Below, one piece after another: positions 1-7,421 of a stretch of DNA of 14,352 nucleotides. Both the position numbers and the translations under genes were made by a program. The stretch's first letter is position 1; every line of letters begins with the position of its first letter. Under the pieces are notes generated by a model. That model was not told the DNA's origin, searched no databases, and saw only the letters and a list, made by a program, of their open reading frames with translations. This DNA is from JAYOFM01 sp038117225 (GTDB lineage: Bacteria; Pseudomonadota; Alphaproteobacteria; Rhodospirillales; Casp-alpha2), in assembly GCA_038117225.1 (NCBI GenBank), contig JAYOFM010000101.1:1-14352 (forward strand). The letters are read 5' to 3'.

Positions 1-719
1 CACGTGGACGTTGCGGTATAGCGAATCGGCGCGATCGCCCTCATGATAGAAAGTGACGAACGGAACGCCGGTGATGTGATCGTGGGTCGGGTGGGCGATA
101 TCCACCTTCGCGTTGATCTGTTCACGGGCGATTAAACCTAATTCCTTCAGCCGCGATCCGTTTTCCGGGCACACCCTGAGGTCCGTCCCACTGAGATCGA
201 TCGGCGCGAAATAGTTGCCGCCGAAGGCCACGTCCGCCTTCAGCGTGCCGAGGCCGGGTAGGTCAACCGGAATGTCTTCCGCGGCGACGAAACCTGGCAC
301 GTTCTCGAACTTGGTCGAAACAACCCGGCCGTTCTCGCTCTCGACCTGGGCCGTGACGGGTCCCGCCGTGGTTTCATAGCGAATCACCGTCGGGCCGCTT
401 TCCGCTCGCGGGTGGNNNNNNNNNNCGCGATGGTCCCGTGACCACACATATCGACGAAACGATCACCATCCATCCAGATCATGCCGGCGTCGGTTTCGGG
501 CGTCGACGGCGGTGTCACGAAGACGCCGAACATGTCCATGTGGCCGCGTGGTTCGCGGGTCAGTGCTGGCCGCAGCCAACCGTATTCGCTGTCCAGAAAT
601 TGTCGTTTCTCTAGAATATTGGTTCCGAAGGGATAAGGCACCCAGCCGGGGACGATGCACGTCGGCTCACCCTCCGTATGGGTGTAGATTACGTCGATCA
701 ATGTGTCCGTGTTCATCAT
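1..719 (-). CDS. Proline racemase / hydroxyproline 2-epimerase family protein (partial, interrupted by gap)
   Basis: The N-terminal half carries the family signature HTEGEPT near residues 14-20 and MCGHGT near residue 91, whose Cys is the first catalytic thiol that abstracts the alpha proton of proline or hydroxyproline. Beyond the N run the chain resumes in another frame (HPRAESGPTV, then AFGGNYFAPID and PTHDHITGVPF) and leaves the window before the position of the second catalytic Cys. Racemase, 4-hydroxyproline epimerase and trans-3-hydroxyproline dehydratase therefore cannot be told apart: dehydratases have Thr at that second site. The chain is intact on both sides of the gap, so the apparent frameshift is an assembly artefact; the missing length must be 2 modulo 3, perhaps about ten residues. 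Two adjacent ATGs (719 and 716) are possible starts. It lies 28 nt after the stop of the exported protein upstream, so the two probably form one minus-strand transcript. The family is certain, the exact substrate unknown. Confidence 0.9.
416..425. other. Assembly gap (10 N) inside the proline racemase gene
   Basis: Ten consecutive N. The coding frame before the gap ends on a complete codon, and the frame after it leaves one extra base, so the literal length of ten cannot be right for an intact gene. It is a fixed-size placeholder. Confidence 0.95.
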
Positions 720-747
720 CCTAAGCGACCTTGTCTCTAGGGTTGCG

Positions 748-1113
748 TTACTGTGTCTTCTTGGCGCGATAGACCGGCGCGAAATTGACACCAAGACGTT
801 CCAGGCGCCAGCAGATTTCATCCGTGGCGTCATCACAGACGAGACGCATTTCGCCGACATAGACGTGCTCGGCCGCGTCTCCCGTGAGGTTGGGATCATA
901 CGCGAGACCCATGACTGTCCACACTGGCTGCCCGGCTTCAGCGTCAACCGTGGTTGCGCCAAACCTAGCCTCGGCCAGCATCGGTGCATGGCGCGCCGCC
1001 AGCAAATGGGCAATGCGAATGATGACGTCCTTCGGCGCGTGCAGGCTATCGTGGTCCGCCGATACCGGCGCGACAACAAGAAACAGAAACACGGTGACAA
1101 TGAGTAGGCGCAT
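748..1113 (-). CDS. Small exported protein of unknown function
   Basis: A 121-residue protein when started at the ATG preceding MRLLIV. Residues 1-19 form a signal peptide: Arg at position 2, a hydrophobic run LLIVTVFLFLVVAP, then a VSA-type cleavage site before DHDS. The mature part (about 100 residues) has two Cys (near 93 and 101, eight apart) that could form a periplasmic disulfide, and no domain I recognise. Longer in-frame starts (to 1176) would bury the signal peptide inside the chain and are less likely. It ends 28 nt before the proline racemase gene on the same strand, which suggests co-transcription, but nothing in its sequence explains a link to amino acid racemisation. The function is unknown. 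That it is exported is inferred from the signal peptide alone. Confidence 0.7.
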   Translation of the reverse strand: MRLLIVTVFLFLVVAPVSADHDSLHAPKDVIIRIAHLLAARHAPMLAEARFGATTVDAEAGQPVWTVMGLAYDPNLTGDAAEHVYVGEMRLVCDDATDEICWRLERLGVNFAPVYRAKKTQ

Positions 1114-1272
1114 ACCGCATGTTCCATGACATCGGGGGCACCTGTCAAAAGCGGCGTTGTGACGGCACCCGACCAACTCCTGATATTACCAAAGCTTCAT
1201 GGTTGGGGGGTGTTGCCGCGAGTCCAACATCGTGTATGCTTTTGTCGAAAGTTGGCAGAGATATGGTGGTTC
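1114..1272. promoter_or_regulatory. Divergent intergenic region
   Basis: This 159-nt spacer separates the minus-strand exported protein from the plus-strand HNH gene, so both promoters should lie here. The only visible candidate for the HNH gene is TTGCCG (1213-1218) with TATGCT (1234-1239), spaced 15 nt, which is weak. No strong inverted repeat was seen. Confidence 0.3.
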
Positions 1273-1827
1273 ATGTCGCTGAGCAATTATCCGGCCCTGG
1301 CCTTGAACGCGGATTTCCGGCCTCTGAGCTATTTTCCGCTGTCCCTGTGGTCGTGGCAGGACACCGTCAAGGCGGTGTTCCTATCCCGGGTGACCGTGAT
1401 CTCCGAATACGACCAGCAGGTCCACGGTCCATCGGAAGCGTTCACCCTGCCGAGTGTCATCGCGTTGAAGGAATACGTGCCGATGAATCGTCGGCCGGCG
1501 TTTACGCGCTTCAACGTCTTCCTACGGGATGCATTTTCCTGCCAGTATTGCGGCGCGGGCTTCGCCGCCGAGCATTTAACTTTCGACCATGTTATTCCAC
1601 GTGCCCGCGGCGGCCGCACCCTTTGGAACAACGTCGTCACCGCGTGCGAGCCCTGCAATCTGCGCAAGGGCCATCGTTTGCCGCGCGAGGTCAAGATGTT
1701 CCCAATTCGCAAACCCGACCAACCCTCAAACTTCGAATTGCAGCAGAACGGCCGCTCGTTCCCGCCCAACTATCTGCACGAAAGCTGGCGCGATTTCCTG
1801 TATTGGGATAGCGAACTCGAAAGCTAA
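1273..1827 (+). CDS. HNH endonuclease family protein
   Basis: 184 residues from the ATG that begins MSLSNYPALALNADFRPLSY, the usual N-terminus of this family; earlier in-frame starts add a sequence of no family character. The C-terminal half holds the HNH fold: C90-x2-C93, D105-H106 of the FDHVIPRARGG motif, Asn near 120, then C125-x2-C128 followed by N129 and K132. The four Cys form the structural zinc site, and His106 with the Asn/His of the motif coordinates the catalytic metal. Related single-domain HNH proteins are widespread in alphaproteobacteria outside restriction or phage contexts and their substrate is not established. There is no methyltransferase, integrase or phage gene nearby, so I do not call it a defence gene. 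The stop overlaps that of the convergent HAD gene by three to four bases, leaving no room for a terminator between them. Confidence 0.88.
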   Translation: MSLSNYPALALNADFRPLSYFPLSLWSWQDTVKAVFLSRVTVISEYDQQVHGPSEAFTLPSVIALKEYVPMNRRPAFTRFNVFLRDAFSCQYCGAGFAAEHLTFDHVIPRARGGRTLWNNVVTACEPCNLRKGHRLPREVKMFPIRKPDQPSNFELQQNGRSFPPNYLHESWRDFLYWDSELES

Positions 1828-2504
1828 GCGCCGAGCGCCTCCGCCATCGCCATCAAATCACCGACAATCAGGTCCGGTTCAAGACCCAACCCGTCGAGCG
1901 GCTGGCCGGTGCGCCGTACCCAGATGGATGGATAACCGAAACTGCGCGCGCCAATGACGTCGAAAGAATTGCCGGAAACGAAGCCGATCTTCTCACCCGG
2001 CAATCCGATGCGGTCGACGCCCAGTTGATAGGCGGCGCGTCCGGGTTTGTAGAGCTTTTCCGGCTCGGCCGATATTAAGCCGCTAAAGTGCTCGGTGATG
2101 CCGGCGTTTTGCTGCGATTGCTCGATCATCCACGGCGATGCCATGGACAACACATAGAGTTTGAACTTCGAGGCGAGGCGAGCAAGCGCGGCCGGGGCTT
2201 CAGCGTGCACGGGAAGCCATTGATCGGCGGCGATCCATTCGTCGCGGGTGGCATCGTCGACGTCCATGCCCATTTCGGCGGCGGCGAAGGCGAATGCGGA
2301 CTTGGTGATCTCGCTCCACGGCATGTAACGCTCCATCATGCCGTTCTGAAAGCAATAACGCTGCGTCTGGTTGAACCACAGCTTGGTGAAGGTCCCTCCC
2401 TTACCGGGAAATAACTTGTCCACATCCACCGCCAGCGCCCCCTTATCGGCGATGGTCCCGTAGTAATCGAATGCGAGCGCTTCGAGGCCGCTGAGATCAG
2501 TCAT
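1824..2504 (-). CDS. HAD-superfamily protein, type II haloacid dehalogenase-like, atypical active site
   Basis: 226 residues, the usual length of L-2-haloacid dehalogenases. The start is set by a strong AGGAGG eight bases before the ATG. Motif I is FDYYGT with nucleophile D13 and T17; motif III Lys is K153 in KLYKPG, with Tyr at 159; motif IV is FVSGNSFD (S177, N179, D182). These match the type II dehalogenase family in order and spacing. Two family-defining positions differ: the halide-binding Arg of the LWR motif is Phe44 (LWFNQTQRY), and the Asn of the LSNGSP motif is Met121 (LSMASPWM). In characterised enzymes both residues matter for halide removal, so this protein may have another substrate or work as a phosphatase. 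Alanine and glutamate dominate the helical cap, as expected. Family assignment is firm, activity as a dehalogenase doubtful. The gene is transcribed divergently from rpsD. Confidence 0.85.
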   Translation of the reverse strand: MTDLSGLEALAFDYYGTIADKGALAVDVDKLFPGKGGTFTKLWFNQTQRYCFQNGMMERYMPWSEITKSAFAFAAAEMGMDVDDATRDEWIAADQWLPVHAEAPAALARLASKFKLYVLSMASPWMIEQSQQNAGITEHFSGLISAEPEKLYKPGRAAYQLGVDRIGLPGEKIGFVSGNSFDVIGARSFGYPSIWVRRTGQPLDGLGLEPDLIVGDLMAMAEALGA

Positions 2505-2570
2505 GGTCTTGTCCTCCTGATTTGTATCTTTGCACAAACGCTGCATGGCGCCAAAATCCGCGACTTCCCT

Positions 2571-2598
2571 TTGACATTACCGCGACGATCCGTATAGT
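2571..2598 (+). promoter_or_regulatory. Promoter of rpsD
   Basis: A perfect -35 box TTGACA (2571-2576) is followed after 16 nt by TATAGT (2593-2598), close to the -10 consensus. Transcription would start near 2605, giving a leader of roughly 110 nt. It is the best sigma-70-type promoter in the window and suits a ribosomal protein gene. Confidence 0.65.
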
Positions 2599-2644
2599 CC
2601 GGCGACTTAATTCCCGGGAACGTGGGCCAATGGAATCGTGCCAT

Positions 2645-2671
2645 GCCCCGTCGCCTTGTTCGCAAGGGGGC
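2645..2671 (+). promoter_or_regulatory. Hairpin in the rpsD leader, possible S4 autoregulatory site
   Basis: Stem CCTTG/CAAGG (2654-2658 with 2663-2667) closes a TTCG tetraloop, and an outer GCCC/GGGC stem (2645-2648 with 2668-2671) extends it with a five-base bulge on the 5' side. An upstream GGGC at 2624-2627 could pair with the same GCCC, which would make two exclusive structures. S4 is a known translational repressor in other bacteria; that it acts here is inference. Confidence 0.35.
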
Positions 2672-2715
2672 CTACTGGGACAAAATAACAAACCCGCTTT
2701 AAGGAGTGTGGAATC

Positions 2716-3330
2716 ATGTCGAAGCGCGTGTCTTCGAAGTACAAGATCAATCGGCGCCTGGGTGTAAACCTATGGGGTCGCCCGAAAAGTCCCGTCAACA
2801 CCCGCGAGTATGGCCCCGGCCAGCATGGGCAACGTCGCCGCAAGCCGTCTGATTTCGGCCTGCAGTTACAGGCCAAACAAAAGCTTAAGGGCTATTACGG
2901 TAACATCACCGAAAAGCAGTTTCGCCGCTATTATACCGAGGCAGTTCGCCGTAAGGGCGATACCTCGGAAAATCTCGTCGGTTTGCTGGAGCGTCGTCTC
3001 GACGCGGTGGTCTATCGCATGAAGTTTGTGCCGACGGTGTTCGCGGCTCGCCAAATCGTCAACCACCGCCACGTCCTGGTCAACGGCAAGCGCGTCAATA
3101 TTCCGTCCTATCAGGTCCGCGAGGGTGATGTGGTGGAACTGCGCGAGCAGTCGCGTCAGATTCCGATGGTTCTGTTGGCCATGGAAAGTTCGGAACGCGA
3201 CATTCCGGACTACATCGAGGTTAATACACAGAAGGGACGCGGCACCTTTATCCGCACGCCGAAGCTGGCCGATGTACCCTACCCGGTCCAAATGGAACCG
3301 AACCTCGTCATCGAATTCTACTCTCGCTAA
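2716..3330 (+). CDS. rpsD: 30S ribosomal protein S4
   Basis: 204 residues, the standard bacterial length. It nucleates assembly of the 30S body by binding 16S rRNA and forms part of the mRNA entry site. The N-terminus MSKRVSSKYKINRRLGVNLW and the S4 RNA-binding domain around residues 94-155 (LERRLDAVVYRMKFVPT, then ARQIVNHRHVLVNGKRVNIPSY) are typical, as is the C-terminal end PNLVIEFYSR. The N-terminal zinc-binding cysteines of some S4 proteins are absent, so this is the zinc-independent form common in alphaproteobacteria. AAGGAG lies about nine bases before the ATG. The gene stands alone rather than within the alpha operon with rpoA, as is usual in alphaproteobacteria. Confidence 0.99.
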   Translation: MSKRVSSKYKINRRLGVNLWGRPKSPVNTREYGPGQHGQRRRKPSDFGLQLQAKQKLKGYYGNITEKQFRRYYTEAVRRKGDTSENLVGLLERRLDAVVYRMKFVPTVFAARQIVNHRHVLVNGKRVNIPSYQVREGDVVELREQSRQIPMVLLAMESSERDIPDYIEVNTQKGRGTFIRTPKLADVPYPVQMEPNLVIEFYSR

Positions 3331-3421
3331 CCTCACCACGCGCCGTGCCGGGGTTGCTTATCCTTGGCAAGTGTCCGTGCCACCGTCCGGCGCGGATGTC
3401 GGTTGCAGACAAGATGGCATC

Positions 3422-3466
3422 GAATTGAAGCGGGCTGGCTATCACGCCAGCCGCTATCAATTCTTT
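3422..3466 (+). terminator. Large imperfect hairpin downstream of rpsD
   Basis: A 42-nt inverted repeat: GAATTGA (3422-3428) pairs with TCAATTC (3457-3463), and AGCG then GCTGGC (3429-3439, one bulged G) pair with GCCAGC then CGCT (3446-3455), around a TATCAC loop. One A is bulged on the 3' side. About 17 base pairs form in total. The tail is TTCTTTAA, a weak T tract. It lies about 90 nt after the rpsD stop and before the XRE gene, so it most likely terminates or protects the rpsD transcript. Such a symmetric element could also be a dispersed palindromic repeat. Confidence 0.55.
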
Positions 3467-3537
3467 AACGACTTGGCCCCGAAGGATTTCTCCCTCGGGA
3501 AGCAACGCTGCGCCCCCGCAATGACAGGAGATCGACC

Positions 3538-3954
3538 ATGCTTGACGACCCGCCGCCGTCCGCAACCAATGAGCCGGGCGCCGAAACCACGCTGGGTGGG
3601 CGGATCCAGCAAGCGCGAGCCGCACGCAGCCTTTCAGTGTCTCAACTGGCTCAGCGAGCCGGCGTCACGCCGGAAACCGTCAGAAACTGGGAGTCCGATC
3701 GCTCGGAACCACGGATCAACAAATTGCAGATGCTGGCCGGCATGCTCGGCGTGCCACCGTTATGGTTGCTCGGCGGTGAAACGGTGGCGGATGAGGCCGA
3801 CTATTCCGTCAACCTGGATGACACCGCTGGTCTCGCACGTAAGGTCGAGCGACTGATGACCATGCAGCAATCCATGGCGACACTGCTTTTCGAAGTTGAT
3901 GCGGAAGTCCGCCGCTTGCAGTCCGATATCGATGACGCAGCGATTAAGATGTGA
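3538..3954 (+). CDS. XRE-family transcriptional regulator with C-terminal helical tail
   Basis: 138 residues, preceded by AGGAG at a good distance from the ATG. Residues 20-75 form a Cro/C1-type helix-turn-helix: GRIQQARAARSLSVSQLAQRA, then GVTPETVRNWESDRSEPRINKL, with the conserved W-E-x-x-R-x-E-P signature at the end of the recognition helix. This is followed by LQMLAGMLGVPPLWLLGGE, the usual close of the domain. The remaining 60 residues are rich in heptad-like Leu/Met/Val positions (about 98-135) and are likely a helical or coiled-coil dimerisation segment. There is no metabolite-binding or peptidase domain. It sits alone downstream of rpsD, separated by a large hairpin, and points toward the convergent glycosyltransferase gene. 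Its target genes cannot be read from the sequence. Confidence 0.9.
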   Translation: MLDDPPPSATNEPGAETTLGGRIQQARAARSLSVSQLAQRAGVTPETVRNWESDRSEPRINKLQMLAGMLGVPPLWLLGGETVADEADYSVNLDDTAGLARKVERLMTMQQSMATLLFEVDAEVRRLQSDIDDAAIKM

Positions 3955-3966
3955 TCTTGGCGGGCA

Positions 3967-6171
3967 CTAGGGCACTCTGGCGTCGGCGATCATCGACTCA
4001 AGGAAATCCGACAACGCGATGACCGGCCGTTCGTCGTCAAAGAGTTCCGCCGTCGCCGCGCTAATCGAATCGACAACGTCGGCCCGAACCTGTGGCTGCG
4101 TCGCCCAACATCGCGCGCGGTTAACCCAATCATCGGTATCCGTCGCCACCTGATCCGACATTCCCATGCGTTCATACATCGCCGCCGTCACTCGGCCGCG
4201 CATGAATTCCCCCGCCAATGTGACCACGGGAACCGACATGGCCAGCGCCTCGAAGGAGGTATTGCCACCGGACCAACCAAAACTATCGAGAACAGCGGTT
4301 ACATCGTGGTGAAGCGCCAGAAATTCGGAACGCGGGCATTGCGGCACGATTTCCAGGTGTTCATCAGCATCAAGGCCGTTGATCTTAAACGCGTCAGCAA
4401 GCCGGCGGCGAAAACGTTGGGTTACCGCCGCCTTGCCGTGCGCGATAAAACGAAAACGCGCGTCGGGTACGGCACGCGCAAGGTCAACGAATGCAGCATC
4501 CTGTCCCGGCAGTAATTTGAACAGACTCTGCGTGCACAGGAAAACGGGCCGAACGTCGACCGGCACGGCACTCGCGGATACCGCCGGTCGGGGGTAGGTG
4601 ACGCCGAGGCCAGGCAGTTGCACCAGCGTTTCAACATAATGTTCAGCTGCTCCCTCCGGTTCCTGTAACGCACCGGAAATGAAGGCATCTATATTCGAGA
4701 ATCCCGTCGTTACGGGGTGGCCGAATGCCACGACCTGTACTGGCGCGAGACGCAGGCCCGCCAACACCTGAGTGCGTGGATCCATGCCGATATCCAGATA
4801 AACAATTGCGTCTGGCCTGACTGAAATAACGCGATCGACAAGCCCGGTAACGTCCGGAATGTCGCGGTGAAAGGCGTCAGAGACACACGCTAGATCGTCC
4901 GTGACGACATCCCCGTCAGGCGTCGTGATCATGGCTTCAACTGTGAACCGCTCACGATCCAGATGCCGCAACCAACCATCGAATAACCGGGCCACCGTAT
5001 GATCGCGAAGAAAGGCGGAAACGAACAAAACTTTCGGTTTAACCCTCGCCGGAGGTGTTGGCGGAACGGCGCAAGCGGGAAAGGCCGCAGCGACGATTCG
5101 CTCGACTAAATGTGCATATCGTCGTTGTGCGTCACGATCATCTCGGCCTTGGTATGCGAGCGCAAAATTACAGGACTCGCCGATCGTGGCCAGAGCATCG
5201 GCGATCTCTGCCTCTGAATCGAGGCGTAATTCGGCCTCAAGACGCGTCAGGCCCACCATCCAGCGCTCTCGCTCATCCTCGATCTGTGCCTCGCTATCGT
5301 AGACGACAGGCAGTGACAGCGCGTCGAACCACCGCGTTTTTAGGGTTTCCGGTCGAAGTATCAATGCGCGGTTATACGCCTGACGTGCTGCCGCCACATC
5401 ACCTCGATCGATCTCCGCGGTGCCGAGATTTTGGACGATATCGGCGGAATTGGGATCGGTCGCGACGGCCCGCGCGAACAGGTCGCGCGCCCGGTCAGCA
5501 TCTCCGCGCGCGCGGGAAATATTTCCAAGATTGTTGAGCGCCACCGCATGTTCTGGTGCGCGCTCGAATATTGGTTGGATGGCCGCTTCCGCATCGTCTA
5601 GGCGGCCAATTTTTTGATATGCTGTCGCTAGGTTGAGCCGCGCATCGATGCTATCGGGAGCGATCGCCAGCGCTGAGTGATAAACAGTGACGGCCTCCGC
5701 CGGATCGCCAATATCCAAAAGCAAATTGCCAAGATTATAGGTGGGGCCGAATTCACTTGGCGCTAGCTGTCGCGCTTTCTCGAATACGTTGCGCGCCTCA
5801 GCTATATCGCCGAGCGCCTTTAACTGCACGCCGAGGTCATTGAGATACCACGCGTTACCGGGTGCCAACGTGGATGCCCGCAGAAACGCAGTCGTCGCCG
5901 CCGCAGCTTCTCCTAGTTCCGCAAGCGCCAACCCGAGACCAGCATGGTAGGCCGCCACCGATGGTGCCAGCGCGCAGGCGCGCGTCAGAGCATCGACAGC
6001 GGCGGCACCTGCATTCTTCTGGTGCAGTACAAGACCCAGAAAATATTGAGTTTCAGCGTGGTTCGGGTGTTCCGCGAGGATGGCGCGATAAGCTGTCTCG
6101 GCGCCGTCGTTATCACCGCCTTGATGTAAGGCCAAGGCGGCATTCAGAGCCTGCTCCGCCTGATCGCTCAA
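3967..6171 (-). CDS. TPR-repeat glycosyltransferase, GT41 / O-GlcNAc transferase-like
   Basis: 734 residues from the TTG that overlaps the stop of the upstream hydrolase as TTGA; an in-frame start as far back as 6312 would overlap that gene by 145 nt. Residues 5-276 consist of about eight 34-residue TPR units, each with the G-x-x-x-x-A and terminal Pro pattern (for example YNLGNLLLDIGDPAEAVTVY). A linker follows, then a catalytic half from about 377 to the end: KVLFVSAFLRDHTVARLF, GHPVTTGFSNID near 484, QSLFKLLP near 552, LDSFGWSGGNTSFEAL near 630 and GEFMRGRVTAAMY. This architecture matches soluble GT41 family enzymes such as OGT/SPINDLY and HMW1C, which transfer a sugar from a nucleotide donor to proteins in the cytoplasm. 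The TPR half would bind the acceptor. Acceptor and sugar are unknown; flagellin or another surface protein is a plausible guess. It is probably translated by coupling to the hydrolase. Confidence 0.88.
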   Translation of the reverse strand: MSDQAEQALNAALALHQGGDNDGAETAYRAILAEHPNHAETQYFLGLVLHQKNAGAAAVDALTRACALAPSVAAYHAGLGLALAELGEAAAATTAFLRASTLAPGNAWYLNDLGVQLKALGDIAEARNVFEKARQLAPSEFGPTYNLGNLLLDIGDPAEAVTVYHSALAIAPDSIDARLNLATAYQKIGRLDDAEAAIQPIFERAPEHAVALNNLGNISRARGDADRARDLFARAVATDPNSADIVQNLGTAEIDRGDVAAARQAYNRALILRPETLKTRWFDALSLPVVYDSEAQIEDERERWMVGLTRLEAELRLDSEAEIADALATIGESCNFALAYQGRDDRDAQRRYAHLVERIVAAAFPACAVPPTPPARVKPKVLFVSAFLRDHTVARLFDGWLRHLDRERFTVEAMITTPDGDVVTDDLACVSDAFHRDIPDVTGLVDRVISVRPDAIVYLDIGMDPRTQVLAGLRLAPVQVVAFGHPVTTGFSNIDAFISGALQEPEGAAEHYVETLVQLPGLGVTYPRPAVSASAVPVDVRPVFLCTQSLFKLLPGQDAAFVDLARAVPDARFRFIAHGKAAVTQRFRRRLADAFKINGLDADEHLEIVPQCPRSEFLALHHDVTAVLDSFGWSGGNTSFEALAMSVPVVTLAGEFMRGRVTAAMYERMGMSDQVATDTDDWVNRARCWATQPQVRADVVDSISAATAELFDDERPVIALSDFLESMIADARVP

Positions 6172-7406
6172 TCGACCATGGCCCGATGGACCAACTCGCG
6201 AAAACGTGCCCTGACCGGCCGCGTCGAGGATGGCATCAACTGGGTCATCAGGATGGCCGTCATGTCCCGTTCCGGATCGACCCAGAAGTAGGTGCTCGCC
6301 GCGCCGCCCCAACCGAAATCACCATTGGATGCCGCAACTCCCGCGGCGGCGGCGCGGGCGGCATCGATGGTAACCGCCCAACCAAGGCCGTAACCAATTC
6401 CATCCATGACCATGCCGCCATGTATTCGCCCGCCCATGGCCGGGATATCGCGGCCCTCTGGCAATTGATTTGCCGTCATCAGATCCAGCGTTTCTGGTTT
6501 CAGCAACGTGATACCGTTTAACGATCCACGTCCCAATAACAAGCGGGCGAATTTGAGATAGTCGTCCATGGTCGACAGAAGACCCCCGCCCGCTGAAAAC
6601 ATTGTCGCGGTCTCAGCATACCGTTGCGTCGGTTCATGGTTCATACATTCGAGTTGGCCGTTAGCACCAACCCGATAATTGGACACCAACCGCCCCGTCG
6701 CGTCTGCTTGCAAACGGAACCCCGTATCGACCATACCAAGGGGAGAAAATATCCAATCCTTGAAGAATATATCGAGTCGCTCGCCGGACCAGATTTCAAT
6801 AAGGCGACCAAGCAGATCATGCGCACAGGAATAGATCCAGCGCCGGCCCGGTTGCGATAACAACGGCATTGATGCCAAGCGATCAATGACTTCGGCCAGC
6901 GTCCCGCACGACGCGGAAAAATCAACGCCGGCACGGCGGTAAATATCCCCTACCGGCCCCTCATCATGATTACCATAAACCAGCCCCGCAGTGTGGGTCA
7001 GCACGTCACGCACCGTCATTGGACGGCTCAGCGGCGCCAGTTGCGGCACATCGGCGTTACCGCCGACCAACACCTTGGCCTCGGTGAAGGCCGGAATGTA
7101 TTTGGCGATCGCGTCATCGAGACGAAAACGCCCAGCTTCCCAGAGCATCATCGCGGCGACATTGGCCACCGGCTTGGTCATGGAATAGATGCGGAAGATC
7201 GCGTTTGCCGGCAATGGCTCGCCGCGCGCCAAGTCCAGCATACCGGCACGAGCGCGGTAGACCTCTGATTGGCCACACCAGACCACGGCGTCGGCGGAAG
7301 GTAGCAGGCCGTTAGCGATTTCGCTGTCTAGCCAAGCTCCAATGTCAGCCAGACGCCCTACATCGAAGCCGGTGGGGGTGCTGCCGGCCGGCGGTGTCGC
7401 ATCCAT
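6168..7406 (-). CDS. Class C beta-lactamase-like serine hydrolase (EstB/penicillin-binding family)
   Basis: 412 residues with the serine beta-lactamase fold. The S-x-x-K motif is SMTK near residue 75 in FRIYSMTKPV (nucleophile Ser, general base Lys). The second motif Tyr is near 191 in WIYSCAHDLLG, the Y-S form found in esterase-like members, and the third motif is GWGGAAST near 364-371, in place of KTG. VLTHTAGL and MFSAGGGLLSTMDDYLKFA are typical of the family. There is no signal peptide, so it is probably cytoplasmic. That argues against a role in antibiotic resistance and fits an esterase, transesterase or amide hydrolase. It lies 15 nt after the coiled-coil gene and its stop overlaps the glycosyltransferase start. 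No strong ribosome binding site precedes the ATG. The substrate is unknown. Confidence 0.92.
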   Translation of the reverse strand: MDATPPAGSTPTGFDVGRLADIGAWLDSEIANGLLPSADAVVWCGQSEVYRARAGMLDLARGEPLPANAIFRIYSMTKPVANVAAMMLWEAGRFRLDDAIAKYIPAFTEAKVLVGGNADVPQLAPLSRPMTVRDVLTHTAGLVYGNHDEGPVGDIYRRAGVDFSASCGTLAEVIDRLASMPLLSQPGRRWIYSCAHDLLGRLIEIWSGERLDIFFKDWIFSPLGMVDTGFRLQADATGRLVSNYRVGANGQLECMNHEPTQRYAETATMFSAGGGLLSTMDDYLKFARLLLGRGSLNGITLLKPETLDLMTANQLPEGRDIPAMGGRIHGGMVMDGIGYGLGWAVTIDAARAAAAGVAASNGDFGWGGAASTYFWVDPERDMTAILMTQLMPSSTRPVRARFRELVHRAMVD

Positions 7407-7421
7407 CGAGCGAGGGCGTGC

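Noticed and set aside
1..719. Calling the epimerase a frameshifted pseudogene.
   Set aside because: The frame change coincides exactly with the ten-N placeholder and both flanks encode conserved family sequence.
384..1148. A long minus-strand frame running from upstream of the exported protein through the epimerase start.
   Set aside because: Its first part is an out-of-frame reading of the exported protein gene; only the part from 719 is family sequence, and its end past the N run is in the wrong frame.
1273..1827. HNH endonuclease as part of a restriction or phage-defence system.
   Set aside because: No methyltransferase, specificity subunit, integrase or phage gene is nearby, and this HNH type occurs commonly as a lone gene.
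3026..3856. A 276-codon plus-strand frame across the end of rpsD and into the XRE gene.
   Set aside because: It is an alternate reading of two well-supported genes, rich in Arg, Trp and Ser as shadow frames of GC-rich DNA are.
6172..6312. Extending the glycosyltransferase N-terminus to the upstream ATG.
   Set aside because: It would overlap the hydrolase by 145 nt and the added residues are the hydrolase C-terminus read in another frame.
5862..6521. A 219-codon plus-strand frame opposite the hydrolase and glycosyltransferase.
   Set aside because: It is antisense to two clear genes, has no domain and shows shadow composition.
6168..7406. Antibiotic-resistance beta-lactamase.
   Set aside because: No signal peptide and the third motif is GWGGAAST rather than KTG, so an esterase-like hydrolase is more likely.
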